Shown here: positions 14,316-23,169 of the stretch, piece by piece
Position numbering within the stretch: position 1 is the first letter of the stretch
Layout: each line of letters begins with the position of its first letter
From: a virus
Strand: one strand, 5' to 3'
DNA length: 52,133 nucleotides
IMG/VR virus record: IMGVR_UViG_3300009509_000046
Coordinates: 1-52,133 of that record
Made by a program: the position numbers and the translations under genes
The notes under the pieces: generated by a model
Database searches by the model: none
Told to the model about the DNA's origin: nothing
Seen by the model: only the letters and a program-made list of their open reading frames with translations

Positions 14316-14702
14316 ATGCCCCCGATTAGAGAGATAAATAAACAAGACGGCATATATATTCTTATGTCGAACGGCGTTATATTTTCAGAGTCAGCTCTTA
14401 ATATCCAGGGACGTCTTGCTGGTGTTTCTGGAAATCTTGCGAAGAAGGAAGCTAAATTTAATGAGTGGATTCAGGTACAACCACCGTTTGCATATACATT
14501 TCCTATTACAGATTATCCAGAGGATCATCCAGTCAATACTGATCCAGGTAATCTTCCATCCTGGCGATGGATAGCTGGTGATAATGTGATAGAAGTCACT
14601 ATGTGGATTGCAGTACATATTTACAGCGAAGCTCCATTAGATTTTACAGTAAAATGTCAAAATCGTGAACTTGGTCCCATTGTTGGAGACTGGTGGTTAT
14701 AA
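14316..14702 (+). CDS. Hypothetical virion protein, 128 aa
   Basis: I choose ATG 14316, which has GTGAGG upstream; the longer frame from 14259 starts inside the terminator. The product starts MPPIREINKQDGIYILMSNG and is Trp-, Pro- and Tyr-rich (TDYPEDHPVNTDPGNLPSW). Codon usage is more AT-rich than the connector genes and matches the fibre-like gene downstream, suggesting both arrived together. One base separates them. Function unknown. Confidence 0.65.
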   Translation: MPPIREINKQDGIYILMSNGVIFSESALNIQGRLAGVSGNLAKKEAKFNEWIQVQPPFAYTFPITDYPEDHPVNTDPGNLPSWRWIAGDNVIEVTMWIAVHIYSEAPLDFTVKCQNRELGPIVGDWWL

Positions 14703-14703
14703 T

Positions 14704-17436
14704 ATGGCATTAAACTTCCATGATGGTTTTGAAACTGGTGGAGCAGAAGCTTGGAGTTCTGTTACAGGGACACCAGCATTTAATGCTTCGTATGCAAACA
14801 CCGGAAACTATGGGATGCGGTGTAATGCTGCTGGTTCTGCTGTTTATGTTACTCCGCCATCCAATACTTATCATAGAATTTCTGTATGGATTTATATAAA
14901 TTCTATCACTAATGCTATTACTATTATTGGTGGTTCTTTATCTACAAATGAAGCCGCGTTAGAACTAACAAGTTCTCGATATTTAAGATTAGTATCTAAT
15001 TCTGGTGGTGATGATACTGGGCCAACTCAACTTAATACCGGTACGTGGTATAGGATTTCAGTTTCTGCCAGTTCCGCTTCTGGTTGTAAAGCTTACCTCA
15101 ATGGTGTTGAAGAATGTAGTTTTTCCAACAATGCTTCTGCTGGTATTGGTACTGGTGAGGTGGGTGCTTATGGTCCGGTAACGTGTGATATTTATTTTGA
15201 TGATTGTGCTTATGATGGAACAGACAGCACATCTGATCTCGGCAACATTCTCACTTTAGCTGCTCGTCCAACATCAAATGGTATAGATGTTGATCTCGGC
15301 AATAACATGTGGCAAGATCGTACTGGTGGTAGTGACAATGGAAATAATGCCAATTATGTGCGATTAACTGATGATCCACCAAGTACAGATGAAGGTGCCT
15401 GGGAAGAAGCTAACGGCACGGCTCATTATTTCAGTGTAGATTTAGATGATTGTGGTTCTGGCAACCTTGCTAACATTGGTGGATCTGATATAATACACGC
15501 CGTCAATTTTTTATTCTATTATGAAACTGATGGTGGTGGTACGGCAGCTTATTATATGTACGGTCGTGACACATCTGGTCGTAGCTCAACTGTTGAATTA
15601 GATGATTTAAAAGCACCGACTTGGATCACTCAATATCAGATTACCTCATGGGATGATGACGCATCAACATGGTCACAAACTGAATTTGATGACCAAGAAG
15701 TCGGTATGATGTGTCAAGATAATCTCAAGGATATGTGGTGGTACGAAGCCTATGTAATGGTCGCTTTTGAACCTGCTGCGGGGCCAATTGCACTTACTGG
15801 GACCATTACGGCTCAATCCGGTGTAAGTGGTGACATCGAAGTCACTAAAGAAATAACAGGCACTATTGACGCTCAATCCGGTGTAAGTGGTGACATCGAA
15901 GTTGCTAAAGAAATAACAGGCACTATTGACGCTCAATCCATTGTTGACGGTGATTTAGTTGTTACAGTGGCATTGACTGGGACCATTGCGGCTCAATCCG
16001 GTGTAAGTGGTGACATCGAAGTCACTAAAGAAGTCACTGGAACCATCGACGCTCAATCTGCGGTATCTGGTGACATCGAAGTTGAGAAACTTCTGACTGG
16101 TACAACCGACGCTCAGTCTGTCGTGTCCGGTGACATCGAAATTGAAAAATTACTTACAGGATCTTCGGCGGCTCAATCTATAGTTGATGGTGAACTTACT
16201 GTTCAAGTAGAAATAGATGGATCTATTGTAGCTCAATCAGATTTAACTGGCGAGCTATCTGTGTTGATTGCACTTACTGGATCTATTGCAGCTCAATCAG
16301 GTGTGTCTGGAGATATCGAAAAAGCCATATCGTTGGACGGAACCGTAAACGCAACAACTACAGTGGGTGGGGATATTGAAAAGGCTGTAGCATTAGATGG
16401 AACAATTGCCGCCCAATCAATTGCTGATGCTGACCTTGATGTTGAAAAACTTCTTACTGGTACGATTGATGCCCAGTCAACTGTTGATGGTGATATAACT
16501 CTCGATGTACAGCTCACTGGGACCATTGTGGCTCAATCCGGTGTAAGTGGTGACATCGAAGTCACTAAAGAAGTCACTGGTACGATTGATGCCCAGTCAA
16601 CTGTTGATGGTGATATCGAGAAAGCTGTAGCGTTGGATGGAACCATAACGGCTCAATCAACTGCTGACGGCGATCTTACCGTCGAAGGTGGAACAATTGA
16701 GCTAACTGGAGCTATCACTGCTCAATCCGGTATAAGCGGTGACATCGAAGTCACCAAACTGCTTACTGGAACTGTGGTAGCTCAGACCGCAATAGACGGT
16801 GATATCGTTGTCGCTAAGCTATTAACCGGAGCTGTAGCAGCTCAATCTGGAGCTAACGCTGAGCTAACAACCTTTGCGTTCTTGAACGGCTCGATTATAG
16901 CTACCTCGGCAGTCTCCTCTCCTGGGCTTGATGTGCTCAAGAAGTTGACCGGAAGTATTCAGGCGGCTGGATCTGTCGAAGGAAATATACTTGTCATAAA
17001 ATTACTCACTGGCACAGTGTCGGGAGTATCAACTTTAACAGGCGTCCTCACAGGAACAGGTGTGACGGAAGCCGACATTGATTTACCGGATGATTGGATG
17101 TGGATTGCAGAAATGATAAATGAGGATGGCAGAAATATGTGGATCACTGTTCCAGGTGATCCAATTGATCCTGCTGAACCCTGGCGTGGGAATGCTCCCG
17201 GAACCCCTGTTTCTGCCAAAGGGATCTTTGTCGGCCATGAGGCCAACAAGCTCTCTGGAGATCACATAAGACGCCAAGAACAAAGGCTGCTTGTGGCCCC
17301 GGCGAGCAACATTGAGATCCACAAAGGCACTAAAATCGTTGATACTATCGACGGATCGGACTGGTACGTCGAAAGTTTCAAAAAAATTACCGAAGAAACG
17401 GATATTTTGCTTTACATTTTGAAGGTAAAACAGTAA
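14704..17436 (+). CDS. Large neck-fused fibre-like protein with LamG-like head and 21 repeats
   Basis: ATG 14704 is used; upstream codons belong to the previous gene. The 910 residues split into three parts. Residues 1-175 have a concanavalin/LamG-like pattern (FHDGFETGGAEAWSSV at the start, ISVWIYIN, YLNGVEECSF, IYFDDCAYDG), followed by another beta-rich domain to about 360. Residues 364-785 are 21 tandem 20-residue repeats of the type LTGTIxAQSxVSGDIEVxKE. Residues 786-910 (WMWIAEMINEDGRNMWIT, DPIDPAEPWRGN, then a strand-rich end) resemble the stand-alone head-closure/neck protein that normally follows the connector. No separate gene for that role is seen nearby. A neck-anchored fibre is my inference. 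Confidence 0.75.
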   Translation: MALNFHDGFETGGAEAWSSVTGTPAFNASYANTGNYGMRCNAAGSAVYVTPPSNTYHRISVWIYINSITNAITIIGGSLSTNEAALELTSSRYLRLVSNSGGDDTGPTQLNTGTWYRISVSASSASGCKAYLNGVEECSFSNNASAGIGTGEVGAYGPVTCDIYFDDCAYDGTDSTSDLGNILTLAARPTSNGIDVDLGNNMWQDRTGGSDNGNNANYVRLTDDPPSTDEGAWEEANGTAHYFSVDLDDCGSGNLANIGGSDIIHAVNFLFYYETDGGGTAAYYMYGRDTSGRSSTVELDDLKAPTWITQYQITSWDDDASTWSQTEFDDQEVGMMCQDNLKDMWWYEAYVMVAFEPAAGPIALTGTITAQSGVSGDIEVTKEITGTIDAQSGVSGDIEVAKEITGTIDAQSIVDGDLVVTVALTGTIAAQSGVSGDIEVTKEVTGTIDAQSAVSGDIEVEKLLTGTTDAQSVVSGDIEIEKLLTGSSAAQSIVDGELTVQVEIDGSIVAQSDLTGELSVLIALTGSIAAQSGVSGDIEKAISLDGTVNATTTVGGDIEKAVALDGTIAAQSIADADLDVEKLLTGTIDAQSTVDGDITLDVQLTGTIVAQSGVSGDIEVTKEVTGTIDAQSTVDGDIEKAVALDGTITAQSTADGDLTVEGGTIELTGAITAQSGISGDIEVTKLLTGTVVAQTAIDGDIVVAKLLTGAVAAQSGANAELTTFAFLNGSIIATSAVSSPGLDVLKKLTGSIQAAGSVEGNILVIKLLTGTVSGVSTLTGVLTGTGVTEADIDLPDDWMWIAEMINEDGRNMWITVPGDPIDPAEPWRGNAPGTPVSAKGIFVGHEANKLSGDHIRRQEQRLLVAPASNIEIHKGTKIVDTIDGSDWYVESFKKITEETDILLYILKVKQ
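15793..17058 (+). repeat. 21 tandem 60-bp (20-residue) repeats
   Basis: Each unit encodes a variant of LTGTI-AQS-V-GDIEV-K-. Some units are nearly identical in DNA, for example those at about 15979 and 16519, and neighbours at 15793 and 15853. Others have drifted (LDGTVNATTTVGGDIEKAVA). One unit is extended by three residues near 16680. This is consistent with recent unequal exchange plus older divergence. The predicted structure is a regular beta stack or beta-solenoid. Confidence 0.9.
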
Positions 17437-17446
17437 AATATAGGGT

Positions 17447-17866
17447 ATGATAGCGTCGCGTACAGATGCACGAGATAGGATTCTTAGTCCGCTCAAAACC
17501 ATAGTGGACGCACAATCTCTCTATGCAATCTATGATGACACCCAATTGCAGCCCCCTGAAGACGGTGACACATCGTGGGTGCGAATTCAAGTGAGGCATA
17601 GAGCCGGTACGCGAGCTTCTCTTGGCCGCATGGACGGCACTGGAAAGCATACTCAGTATGGTTTTATCTTTGTGGAGATTCATACTCCGCGAGAAGATGG
17701 TTTGACAAAGAGTGACATCTACTCTGCGGCGTTCGCAGAGCAACTTCGGAAGTTTCCTGATGGTGACATCTGGATTTCAGAAGTAACAGCTAATGAAGTT
17801 GGTGATGATGGTAACTGGTATAGAGTAGACGTAATCGCTGAATTCGAGTACGACTTGATTCAATAA
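17447..17866 (+). CDS. Tail terminator / tail completion protein
   Basis: ATG 17447, ten bases after the neck-fused gene. The 139-residue protein begins MIASRTDARDRILSPLKTIV and has strands VRIQVRHRAGTRASLG, YGFIFVEIHTP and VIAEFEYDLIQ, as in tail terminators that cap the tube and join it to the head. Its place directly before the tail tube gene fits. The identification is by position and fold pattern only. Confidence 0.7.
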   Translation: MIASRTDARDRILSPLKTIVDAQSLYAIYDDTQLQPPEDGDTSWVRIQVRHRAGTRASLGRMDGTGKHTQYGFIFVEIHTPREDGLTKSDIYSAAFAEQLRKFPDGDIWISEVTANEVGDDGNWYRVDVIAEFEYDLIQ

Positions 17867-17878
17867 GGAGTGTGTTAA

Positions 17879-19411
17879 ATGGCAGCGGTAAACAAAATCA
17901 ATTCAAATGTTGTGGAGACAGCGTATGCTGAGGAGCAGACGATTAAGACGCTGCCGGGTACTCCCGTATGGCGTCCTCTCGATGCGAACGAGTTCTCCGA
18001 CTTTGGTGGATCGATCAGCAAAGTCTCCCGTAACCCCTTCCGAACCGACAGACAGCTTCGCAAAGGTCAGACTGTTGACCTGGACGCTGCCGGATCGGTC
18101 AACCATGACCTTGTGCAGGCCGGTCTCCAGGATATCTTGCAGGGATTCTTCTTCGCCGATCTTCGACCAAAGGTAGAATTCGGTGGAGCTGGTGAGATCA
18201 CCAACGTTGATGGCACGGGCGAAGACTATGAAGCAGTGAGTGGGCTGGATGTGTTTTACGCAAACGATCTCGTGTTTGCTTCCGGCTTCTCCAACTCCGC
18301 CAACAACGGCCTCAAGAATGTTGTGTCGTCTGCGGCAACGTCACTGACGGTGAGTCAGGATCTTGTCGATGAGACTCCGCCTTCGGCGGCAAAGCTCGTG
18401 ACAGTAGGGTTTCAATTCACTTCCGGCGATCTCGTGGTCGATATGACCGGATCGCTTCCGAAGCTGACCACAACCACGAAGGATCTCACCGAGCTGGGTC
18501 TTATCCCCGGTGAATTCATCTACATTGGTGGTGACTCTGCGGCAACGCAGTTTGACACAAGCGGAATGGGTTTCGCTCGTGTGCGTTCAATCGCCCAGAA
18601 CGAGATTGTCATCGATAAGTGTCAGGCTGATATGGCTGCGGACACCGGCACCGGTAAAACGATCCAGATTTTCTTTGGTCGTGTTCTCAAAAACGAAGTC
18701 GGTACTGACATTGTTCGTCGGACCTACAATGTTGAGCGTCAGCTTGGTGCTCCTGATGATGCGTCTCCCACTGAGATTCAGAGCGAGTATCTCATCGGTG
18801 CAGTTCCCAATGAGTTGTCACTTAACATCCCGACCGCCGACAAAGCAATGGTCGATCTTGCGTTCGTCGCAATGGATGTAGAGTATCGGACAGGTGTTCA
18901 GGGTGTGAAGTCCGGCACCAGGATTTCGCTGATCGAGGAGTCTGCGTTCAACACTTCATCCAACGTTCCACTAATCAATTTAGCTATCATCAGTGACACG
19001 GATGAAAATCCGACGCCGCTGTTCGCTTATGCTGAGGAGCTGAGTATTGCGATCAACAACAACGTCTCACCGGACAAGGCCATTGGCGTACTCGGTGGGT
19101 TCGATGCAAGTCACGGCAACTTTGAAGTGACCGGCAATTTGACGGCCTACTTCCAAGATGTCGCTTCAATCGCCGCTGTCCGAGACAACAGTGATGTCAC
19201 TCTCGACATGCACCTTGTCAAAGAGAACGCTGGCATCACAGTCGATATTCCGCTGCTCGCCCTGGGCGATGGAAGACTCAATGTTGCCCAAAATGAGGCG
19301 ATTAGAATTCCGCTGTCGAAGGAAGCGGCAATCGGAACCGGAGCAATCACTGGCTACGATCACACGCTGTTGATGTCATTCTACGACTATCTGCCTGACG
19401 CTGCGGCGTAA
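17879..19411 (+). CDS. Major tail (tube) protein
   Basis: ATG 17879 follows AAGGAGTGTGTTAA. The 510-residue protein starts MAAVNKINSNVVETAYAEEQ and includes TLPGTPVWRPLDANEFSDFG, typical of long tail tube proteins of the Phage_tube_2 type, then NPFRTDRQLRKGQTVDLDA and several domains rich in strands. A second conserved half (RRTYNVERQLG, EYLIGAVPNELSLNIPT) resembles its own tube domain. It is longer than simple tube proteins and probably carries extra surface domains. A strong terminator follows, matching the high expression needed. Confidence 0.85.
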   Translation: MAAVNKINSNVVETAYAEEQTIKTLPGTPVWRPLDANEFSDFGGSISKVSRNPFRTDRQLRKGQTVDLDAAGSVNHDLVQAGLQDILQGFFFADLRPKVEFGGAGEITNVDGTGEDYEAVSGLDVFYANDLVFASGFSNSANNGLKNVVSSAATSLTVSQDLVDETPPSAAKLVTVGFQFTSGDLVVDMTGSLPKLTTTTKDLTELGLIPGEFIYIGGDSAATQFDTSGMGFARVRSIAQNEIVIDKCQADMAADTGTGKTIQIFFGRVLKNEVGTDIVRRTYNVERQLGAPDDASPTEIQSEYLIGAVPNELSLNIPTADKAMVDLAFVAMDVEYRTGVQGVKSGTRISLIEESAFNTSSNVPLINLAIISDTDENPTPLFAYAEELSIAINNNVSPDKAIGVLGGFDASHGNFEVTGNLTAYFQDVASIAAVRDNSDVTLDMHLVKENAGITVDIPLLALGDGRLNVAQNEAIRIPLSKEAAIGTGAITGYDHTLLMSFYDYLPDAAA

Positions 19412-19425
19412 CACAAAGAGCAATA

Positions 19426-19446
19426 GGCCCTGGACGTCCCAGGGCC
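19426..19446 (+). terminator. Hairpin terminator after the tail tube gene
   Basis: GGCCCTGG (19426-19433) and CCAGGGCC (19439-19446) enclose ACGTC, followed by TTAACCTTTATTTT. GC-rich stem and T-rich tail support termination or attenuation. Confidence 0.8.
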
Positions 19447-19472
19447 TTAACCTTTATTTTGGAGAATAGAAG

Positions 19473-19907
19473 ATGAGCAATCCGTTGCGAAAGATGTTTG
19501 AGACTGACGAGTCTGTCGAAAAAGAAGGTGTCATAATCGAATACGCCCCAGGTATTGAGATAAAGGTTGCAAGAGCTGGCGGAGCAAACAAGAAGTTTGC
19601 AAAGATCATGTCCAGGCTTGCGAAACCTCATCGCAGAGCGATTCAGACTGAGGCCGTATCCGAAGAAACACTGAACCACATTTTCATCAAGGCGTATGCT
19701 GCGTCAATCATTCTTGATTGGAGTGGCATAACAAAAGATCTCATCACTCATAATGATGAGGATTCTGGTGTAGAATTAGCATTCAATCAGGAGAATGTCG
19801 AAGCTGTTTTGCGAGAACAGCCTAACCTGTTCGCGGATATCCAGAAGACCGCAGACAATATCTCGATCTTCCGAGCCGAAATCTTAGAGGCCGATTCGGG
19901 AAACTAA
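19473..19907 (+). CDS. Tail assembly chaperone, short form (gpG-like)
   Basis: The 144-residue protein lies between tube and tape measure, the usual position of the tail assembly chaperone. It starts MSNPLRKMFETDESVEKEGV and has IEIKVARAGGANKKFAKIMS, a pattern common in these proteins. It ends in DSGN with the slippery heptamer GGGAAAC immediately before the stop. It should coat the tape measure protein during tail assembly. ATG 19473 follows TTTTGGAGAATAGAAG. Confidence 0.85.
   Translation: MSNPLRKMFETDESVEKEGVIIEYAPGIEIKVARAGGANKKFAKIMSRLAKPHRRAIQTEAVSEETLNHIFIKAYAASIILDWSGITKDLITHNDEDSGVELAFNQENVEAVLREQPNLFADIQKTADNISIFRAEILEADSGN
19898..19904 (+). promoter_or_regulatory. Programmed -1 frameshift site GGGAAAC
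   Basis: The zero frame reads G GGA AAC and then TAA (19905-19907), the canonical X-XXY-YYZ slippery form. A -1 slip continues in the frame running to 20239. The stop directly after the heptamer limits the short form. Such sites produce the long gpGT-like chaperone in siphophages. Confidence 0.85.
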
Positions 19908-20239
19908 TTGATTGCCTGCTCTATTGGCTTGAATTGGGGCAGGTAGAACAGCGTATGATTGCTGATTGTTACCGTCGAAAGAGACCGCTCCCTGAACGCA
20001 TTCAGAACGCTCCAGACCTATTCGTGGGTCTGGAGCTATATTTTGACGCCTTCATAGAGCTGAATACATGCCGACAACAAGGTTGGGGGCCTGGACCGAT
20101 ACCTTGGTGGTGCATCCAGGAGCACGCCGAATTTCTGGGTCTTACTAATGAGGAGTCTGAAGATCTTCGATATCATATCAGAATGATGGATGAAGCATTT
20201 TTGAAGCATATTGCTCGAAAAACTGAAAAATCTGCTTGA
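19904..20239 (+). CDS. Frameshift extension of the tail chaperone (T part of gpGT)
   Basis: This -1 frame gives about 111 residues starting LIDCLLYWLELGQVEQRM after the slip, and is fused to the 144-residue upstream protein to make about 255 residues. An independent start (TTG 19934) is possible but lacks a ribosome site and would lose the LIDCLLYWLE segment. The extension has WGPGPIPWWCIQEHAEF and a helical end, resembling the DUF1799-type T domains that recruit the tape measure. It overlaps the next promoter. Confidence 0.8.
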   Translation, partial: LIDCLLYWLELGQVEQRMIADCYRRKRPLPERIQNAPDLFVGLELYFDAFIELNTCRQQGWGPGPIPWWCIQEHAEFLGLTNEESEDLRYHIRMMDEAFLKHIARKTEKSA

Positions 20240-20264
20240 TTTCGCAGACATTATCGGGTATAAT
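20236..20264 (+). promoter_or_regulatory. Sigma70-type promoter within the chaperone end
   Basis: TTGATT (20236-20241), 17-bp spacer, TATAAT (20259-20264). The spacer ends TTATCGGG, one base from the left-end motif TTATCGGA. Transcription would begin near 20271, exactly at the ATG of the next gene, implying a leaderless message. Confidence 0.65.
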
Positions 20265-20270
20265 ATCAGC

Positions 20271-20702
20271 ATGGCACGAAGCTTTGGTAGTCGATTAGAA
20301 AGAATTGGAGACGTGCTGATGTACAACGTCTCTAAGACGATACGTGAAGCTGCAATGGCAGCGACGAGAGAGGTTGTGCTACGGACTCCGGTAAAGACAG
20401 GCCGTGCCAGGATAAATTGGCGAATTGGTCTTAATAAGCTCAGCTCAAAAGAGATAGATCCACCTGACACGCCCGACCGGGAGACAAATAGAAATGTTGC
20501 GTCCACTAAAGCTTTGATTGACGCTACAAACATCATTAAAAACTGGAAAGTAGGTAAAGGTAACATCTACATTATGAACCCAGTACCATATATAACAGAT
20601 TTGGATGATGGAACATCTGCTCAGGCACGAGCTGGCATGACTATTTTTGGTGTTGCTGCCGCTCGTGATATCCTGAGAAAGGGAAAGTTGTTACGTGGCT
20701 GA
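20271..20702 (+). CDS. HK97 gp10-like tail/neck protein
   Basis: I use ATG 20271 (MARSFGSRLERIGDVLMYNV); TTG 20211 gives a 20-residue extension overlapping the chaperone. The 143-residue protein has the gp10 pattern: an N-terminal helical pair, VVLRTPVKTGRARINWRIG (conserved T-P-V-T-G), VPYITDLDDGTSAQARAGM (the Y-x-x-x-x-x-x-G-T-S-x-Q-A motif) and a C-terminal basic helix. HK97 gp10-like proteins act in head-tail joining or tail completion. Here it is placed after the chaperones, not before the tube, which is unusual. Confidence 0.85.
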   Translation: MARSFGSRLERIGDVLMYNVSKTIREAAMAATREVVLRTPVKTGRARINWRIGLNKLSSKEIDPPDTPDRETNRNVASTKALIDATNIIKNWKVGKGNIYIMNPVPYITDLDDGTSAQARAGMTIFGVAAARDILRKGKLLRG

Positions 20703-23169
20703 TAAGAAAGAATTACTGCTCATAGAAATTCGTGAAGACGGTGCCCGCGTCGTCAAGAAGAATATTACCGATCTTGGTGCTGCTGGTGACGCCACTACGA
20801 ATCAAATGAATAAACTCAAAGCAGTGCTCGGTGGATTAGTGTCTGCGAAAGTAATCAAAGACACGATCATGCTCGCCGACGCCTATGCAAATATGTTGAA
20901 CAGACTTCGTGTTGTTACTTCCGGCCAATATGAATTACGAGCAGCAATGGAATCTGTCTTTAAAATGAGTCGTGAAACTCGTACCTCTCTTGAAGCAAAT
21001 GTAGATATGTATGCCCGTATTGCGATCAATACACGGCAAATGGGTATGGGCATGGAGAAGGTGACAAAATTTGCAAAGCAGTTGAACCATGCAATTATTC
21101 TTTCAGGTGTGACCGCCCGCGAAGCTCAGTGGGGCATGGTTCAGTTTTCTCAAGCATTAGCTTCTAACGCACTTCGTGGCGACGAACTTCGTGCTACATT
21201 AGAGCAACTTCCTGTCGTCACCGACGTTATTTCAGAACATTTCGGAGTCACTCGTGGTGAATTGCGAGAGCTTGGTTTTCAGGGCCGAATAACAGCAAAA
21301 GAAATTATCGCCGCCTTCAATGAAGCTGAGGAAAGTTTAGCTGAGCGATTTGCGAAACGTATCCCAACTGTGGATCAAGGCATTACTGTTTTAAGATCCT
21401 CAATAGTTAGATTTGTTGGTGAAATGGATCAAGGATACCAAATAACGAGTAATTTTGCTCGTGCATTACTCTATGTTGCAGATCACATGGATCAATTTGG
21501 TCGTTTTGCAGCAATTGCAGGTGTTATACTTGGAACAGTGTATCTAAAGAATTTGATTTCAATTGTGGCTCAGATGAAGTTATTTAATTTATCCCTATTG
21601 AAGGCAAATATGTTGAAATCTATTCTTGCGGTTGGTGCAGTTGCGATGGTTGTCTATGCTGATAAGATCAAAATAGCAAGTGACTCATCAGCCACACTTG
21701 CTGATACATTCAAAGCTCTTGGTGAAAGAGCAAAAATAACGTATGCTCTTTTACGTGAGGGAATTTCAAATTTGATAAGTGGTAGTGACATCCACGCTGA
21801 TTTTAAAGTGACATTTGAAAGTATTCTTACAGATCTTTCGGCGTTTACCGATCATTTTCTTGGAGTTTTTGTTGGCATTGGTCAGGTCATTAAAAAAATC
21901 TTTGGTGATATTCCTGGCTATGCAAAATTAGCTTGGAATGGGATCATTTCTGGACTTGAGAAGATCCTTGATACAATAGTTGCCGTGTTTAAAACCGCAG
22001 GTGATATGTTCAAAATCTTTGGTCTTAACGTCAAGTCTGGGATGATTGCTTTGGCTGCTTCAATGGAGCAAGTTCTCGCAGGTAATATAGCTGTTGCGAA
22101 ACAATTTGCGGATCAGGCGGCACTGTCATTTGAGAACGCTGCTGGATTTAAGAATTTTGGGGCACTCCTAAGACAAAATTTGGAAGATGCTGCCAGTGAA
22201 GATTCATTGGCCGGAGCTAAATTTAAAATAAAAGCAGCAGGCGAAACTCTTGGTCAGGCATTTATGCGAGGCTTCGGAATGTCGAATTTGATTGAGACTG
22301 GAGTTACCGAATTATTTGAACGAGCAAAAGGTATAGCGGCCTCACGTGAAAGCGGTGTAATAACTGCACCAGTGGAGCAATGGTCTCCAACACCAATTCA
22401 GAGTCAACTTATTAAGGAAATGACTGGCAATGCTGGTGAGCTGGTAAACAAAATGGAACAACTGCGGGACATGTGGGATGTTGTGTCTCAGCGAGCACAA
22501 GATAAACAATTGTTTGATTTTGATATGTATTCTCGAAAGATGACTGAGTTAAGAATAAAGTCATTAGAAACAGCAACTGGTGTAGTTGATGGTTTCAAAC
22601 GTGGCTTTATGCAAATGACGCTTGAAATGAGCAACTTTGCAAATCAAGCAGAAAAAACTATTGTAAATGCATTTAGCCGAGCCGAAGACGCATTAGTGAA
22701 TTTTGTTAAAACGGGCAAAGTAGATTTCAAATCTCTTGTAGATTCAATGCTCGGTGATTTAACAAGATTACTTGCACGTCAAGCTCTTATGGGATTATTT
22801 AATCAATTCGCGGGGGCGGGCGGAATACTCGGATCATTTGCATCAGGGCCAACAGCGGCGGCTGCTCCGACGACCGTTTCTTCCGTAGTTAATTCACTAA
22901 TCGGCGGTGGAAAACAGCTCGGTGGGCATGTGTCCCCAGGGACATCTTATTTAGTTGGTGAAAAGAGACCTGAGATCTTCACACCCGCCCAGCCAGGGCA
23001 TGTTACTCCATCTGCCGCAGTAGTGCCACAAGCACCACCAAATGTTGTTGTTATAAATGTTGCTTCTGAGGAAGAAGCGAAAGCTGCTGCTGCTTCATAT
23101 TTGAATAGTTCCGAGGGTGACAGGCTCATCCAAAATACAATAAGAACCGCTCAGGATGGGAGCTACTAA
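20695..23169 (+). CDS. Tail tape measure protein
   Basis: Start GTG 20695 overlaps the previous gene by 8 bases. The 824-residue protein has a helical N-terminal half typical of tape measures (KKNITDLGAAGDATTNQMNK, then FAKQLNHAIILSGVTAREAQ and GDELRATLEQLPVV), hydrophobic helices near residues 275-325, and a C-terminal lambda-type segment (FVKTGKVDFKSLVDSML, LARQALMGLFNQF). A Gly/Ala-rich tail precedes GGGKQLGGHVSPGTSYLVGE. It sets tail length, and may help form a pore during injection. No peptidase or lysozyme domain was found. Confidence 0.9.
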   Translation: MADKKELLLIEIREDGARVVKKNITDLGAAGDATTNQMNKLKAVLGGLVSAKVIKDTIMLADAYANMLNRLRVVTSGQYELRAAMESVFKMSRETRTSLEANVDMYARIAINTRQMGMGMEKVTKFAKQLNHAIILSGVTAREAQWGMVQFSQALASNALRGDELRATLEQLPVVTDVISEHFGVTRGELRELGFQGRITAKEIIAAFNEAEESLAERFAKRIPTVDQGITVLRSSIVRFVGEMDQGYQITSNFARALLYVADHMDQFGRFAAIAGVILGTVYLKNLISIVAQMKLFNLSLLKANMLKSILAVGAVAMVVYADKIKIASDSSATLADTFKALGERAKITYALLREGISNLISGSDIHADFKVTFESILTDLSAFTDHFLGVFVGIGQVIKKIFGDIPGYAKLAWNGIISGLEKILDTIVAVFKTAGDMFKIFGLNVKSGMIALAASMEQVLAGNIAVAKQFADQAALSFENAAGFKNFGALLRQNLEDAASEDSLAGAKFKIKAAGETLGQAFMRGFGMSNLIETGVTELFERAKGIAASRESGVITAPVEQWSPTPIQSQLIKEMTGNAGELVNKMEQLRDMWDVVSQRAQDKQLFDFDMYSRKMTELRIKSLETATGVVDGFKRGFMQMTLEMSNFANQAEKTIVNAFSRAEDALVNFVKTGKVDFKSLVDSMLGDLTRLLARQALMGLFNQFAGAGGILGSFASGPTAAAAPTTVSSVVNSLIGGGKQLGGHVSPGTSYLVGEKRPEIFTPAQPGHVTPSAAVVPQAPPNVVVINVASEEEAKAAAASYLNSSEGDRLIQNTIRTAQDGSY

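Noticed and set aside
15673-15936. Reverse-strand ORF with 20-residue repeats
   Set aside because: It is only the reverse reading of the forward tandem repeats.
17446-17451. TATGAT as a promoter -10
   Set aside because: It contains the start codon of the tail terminator gene and has no -35 at 16-18 bp.
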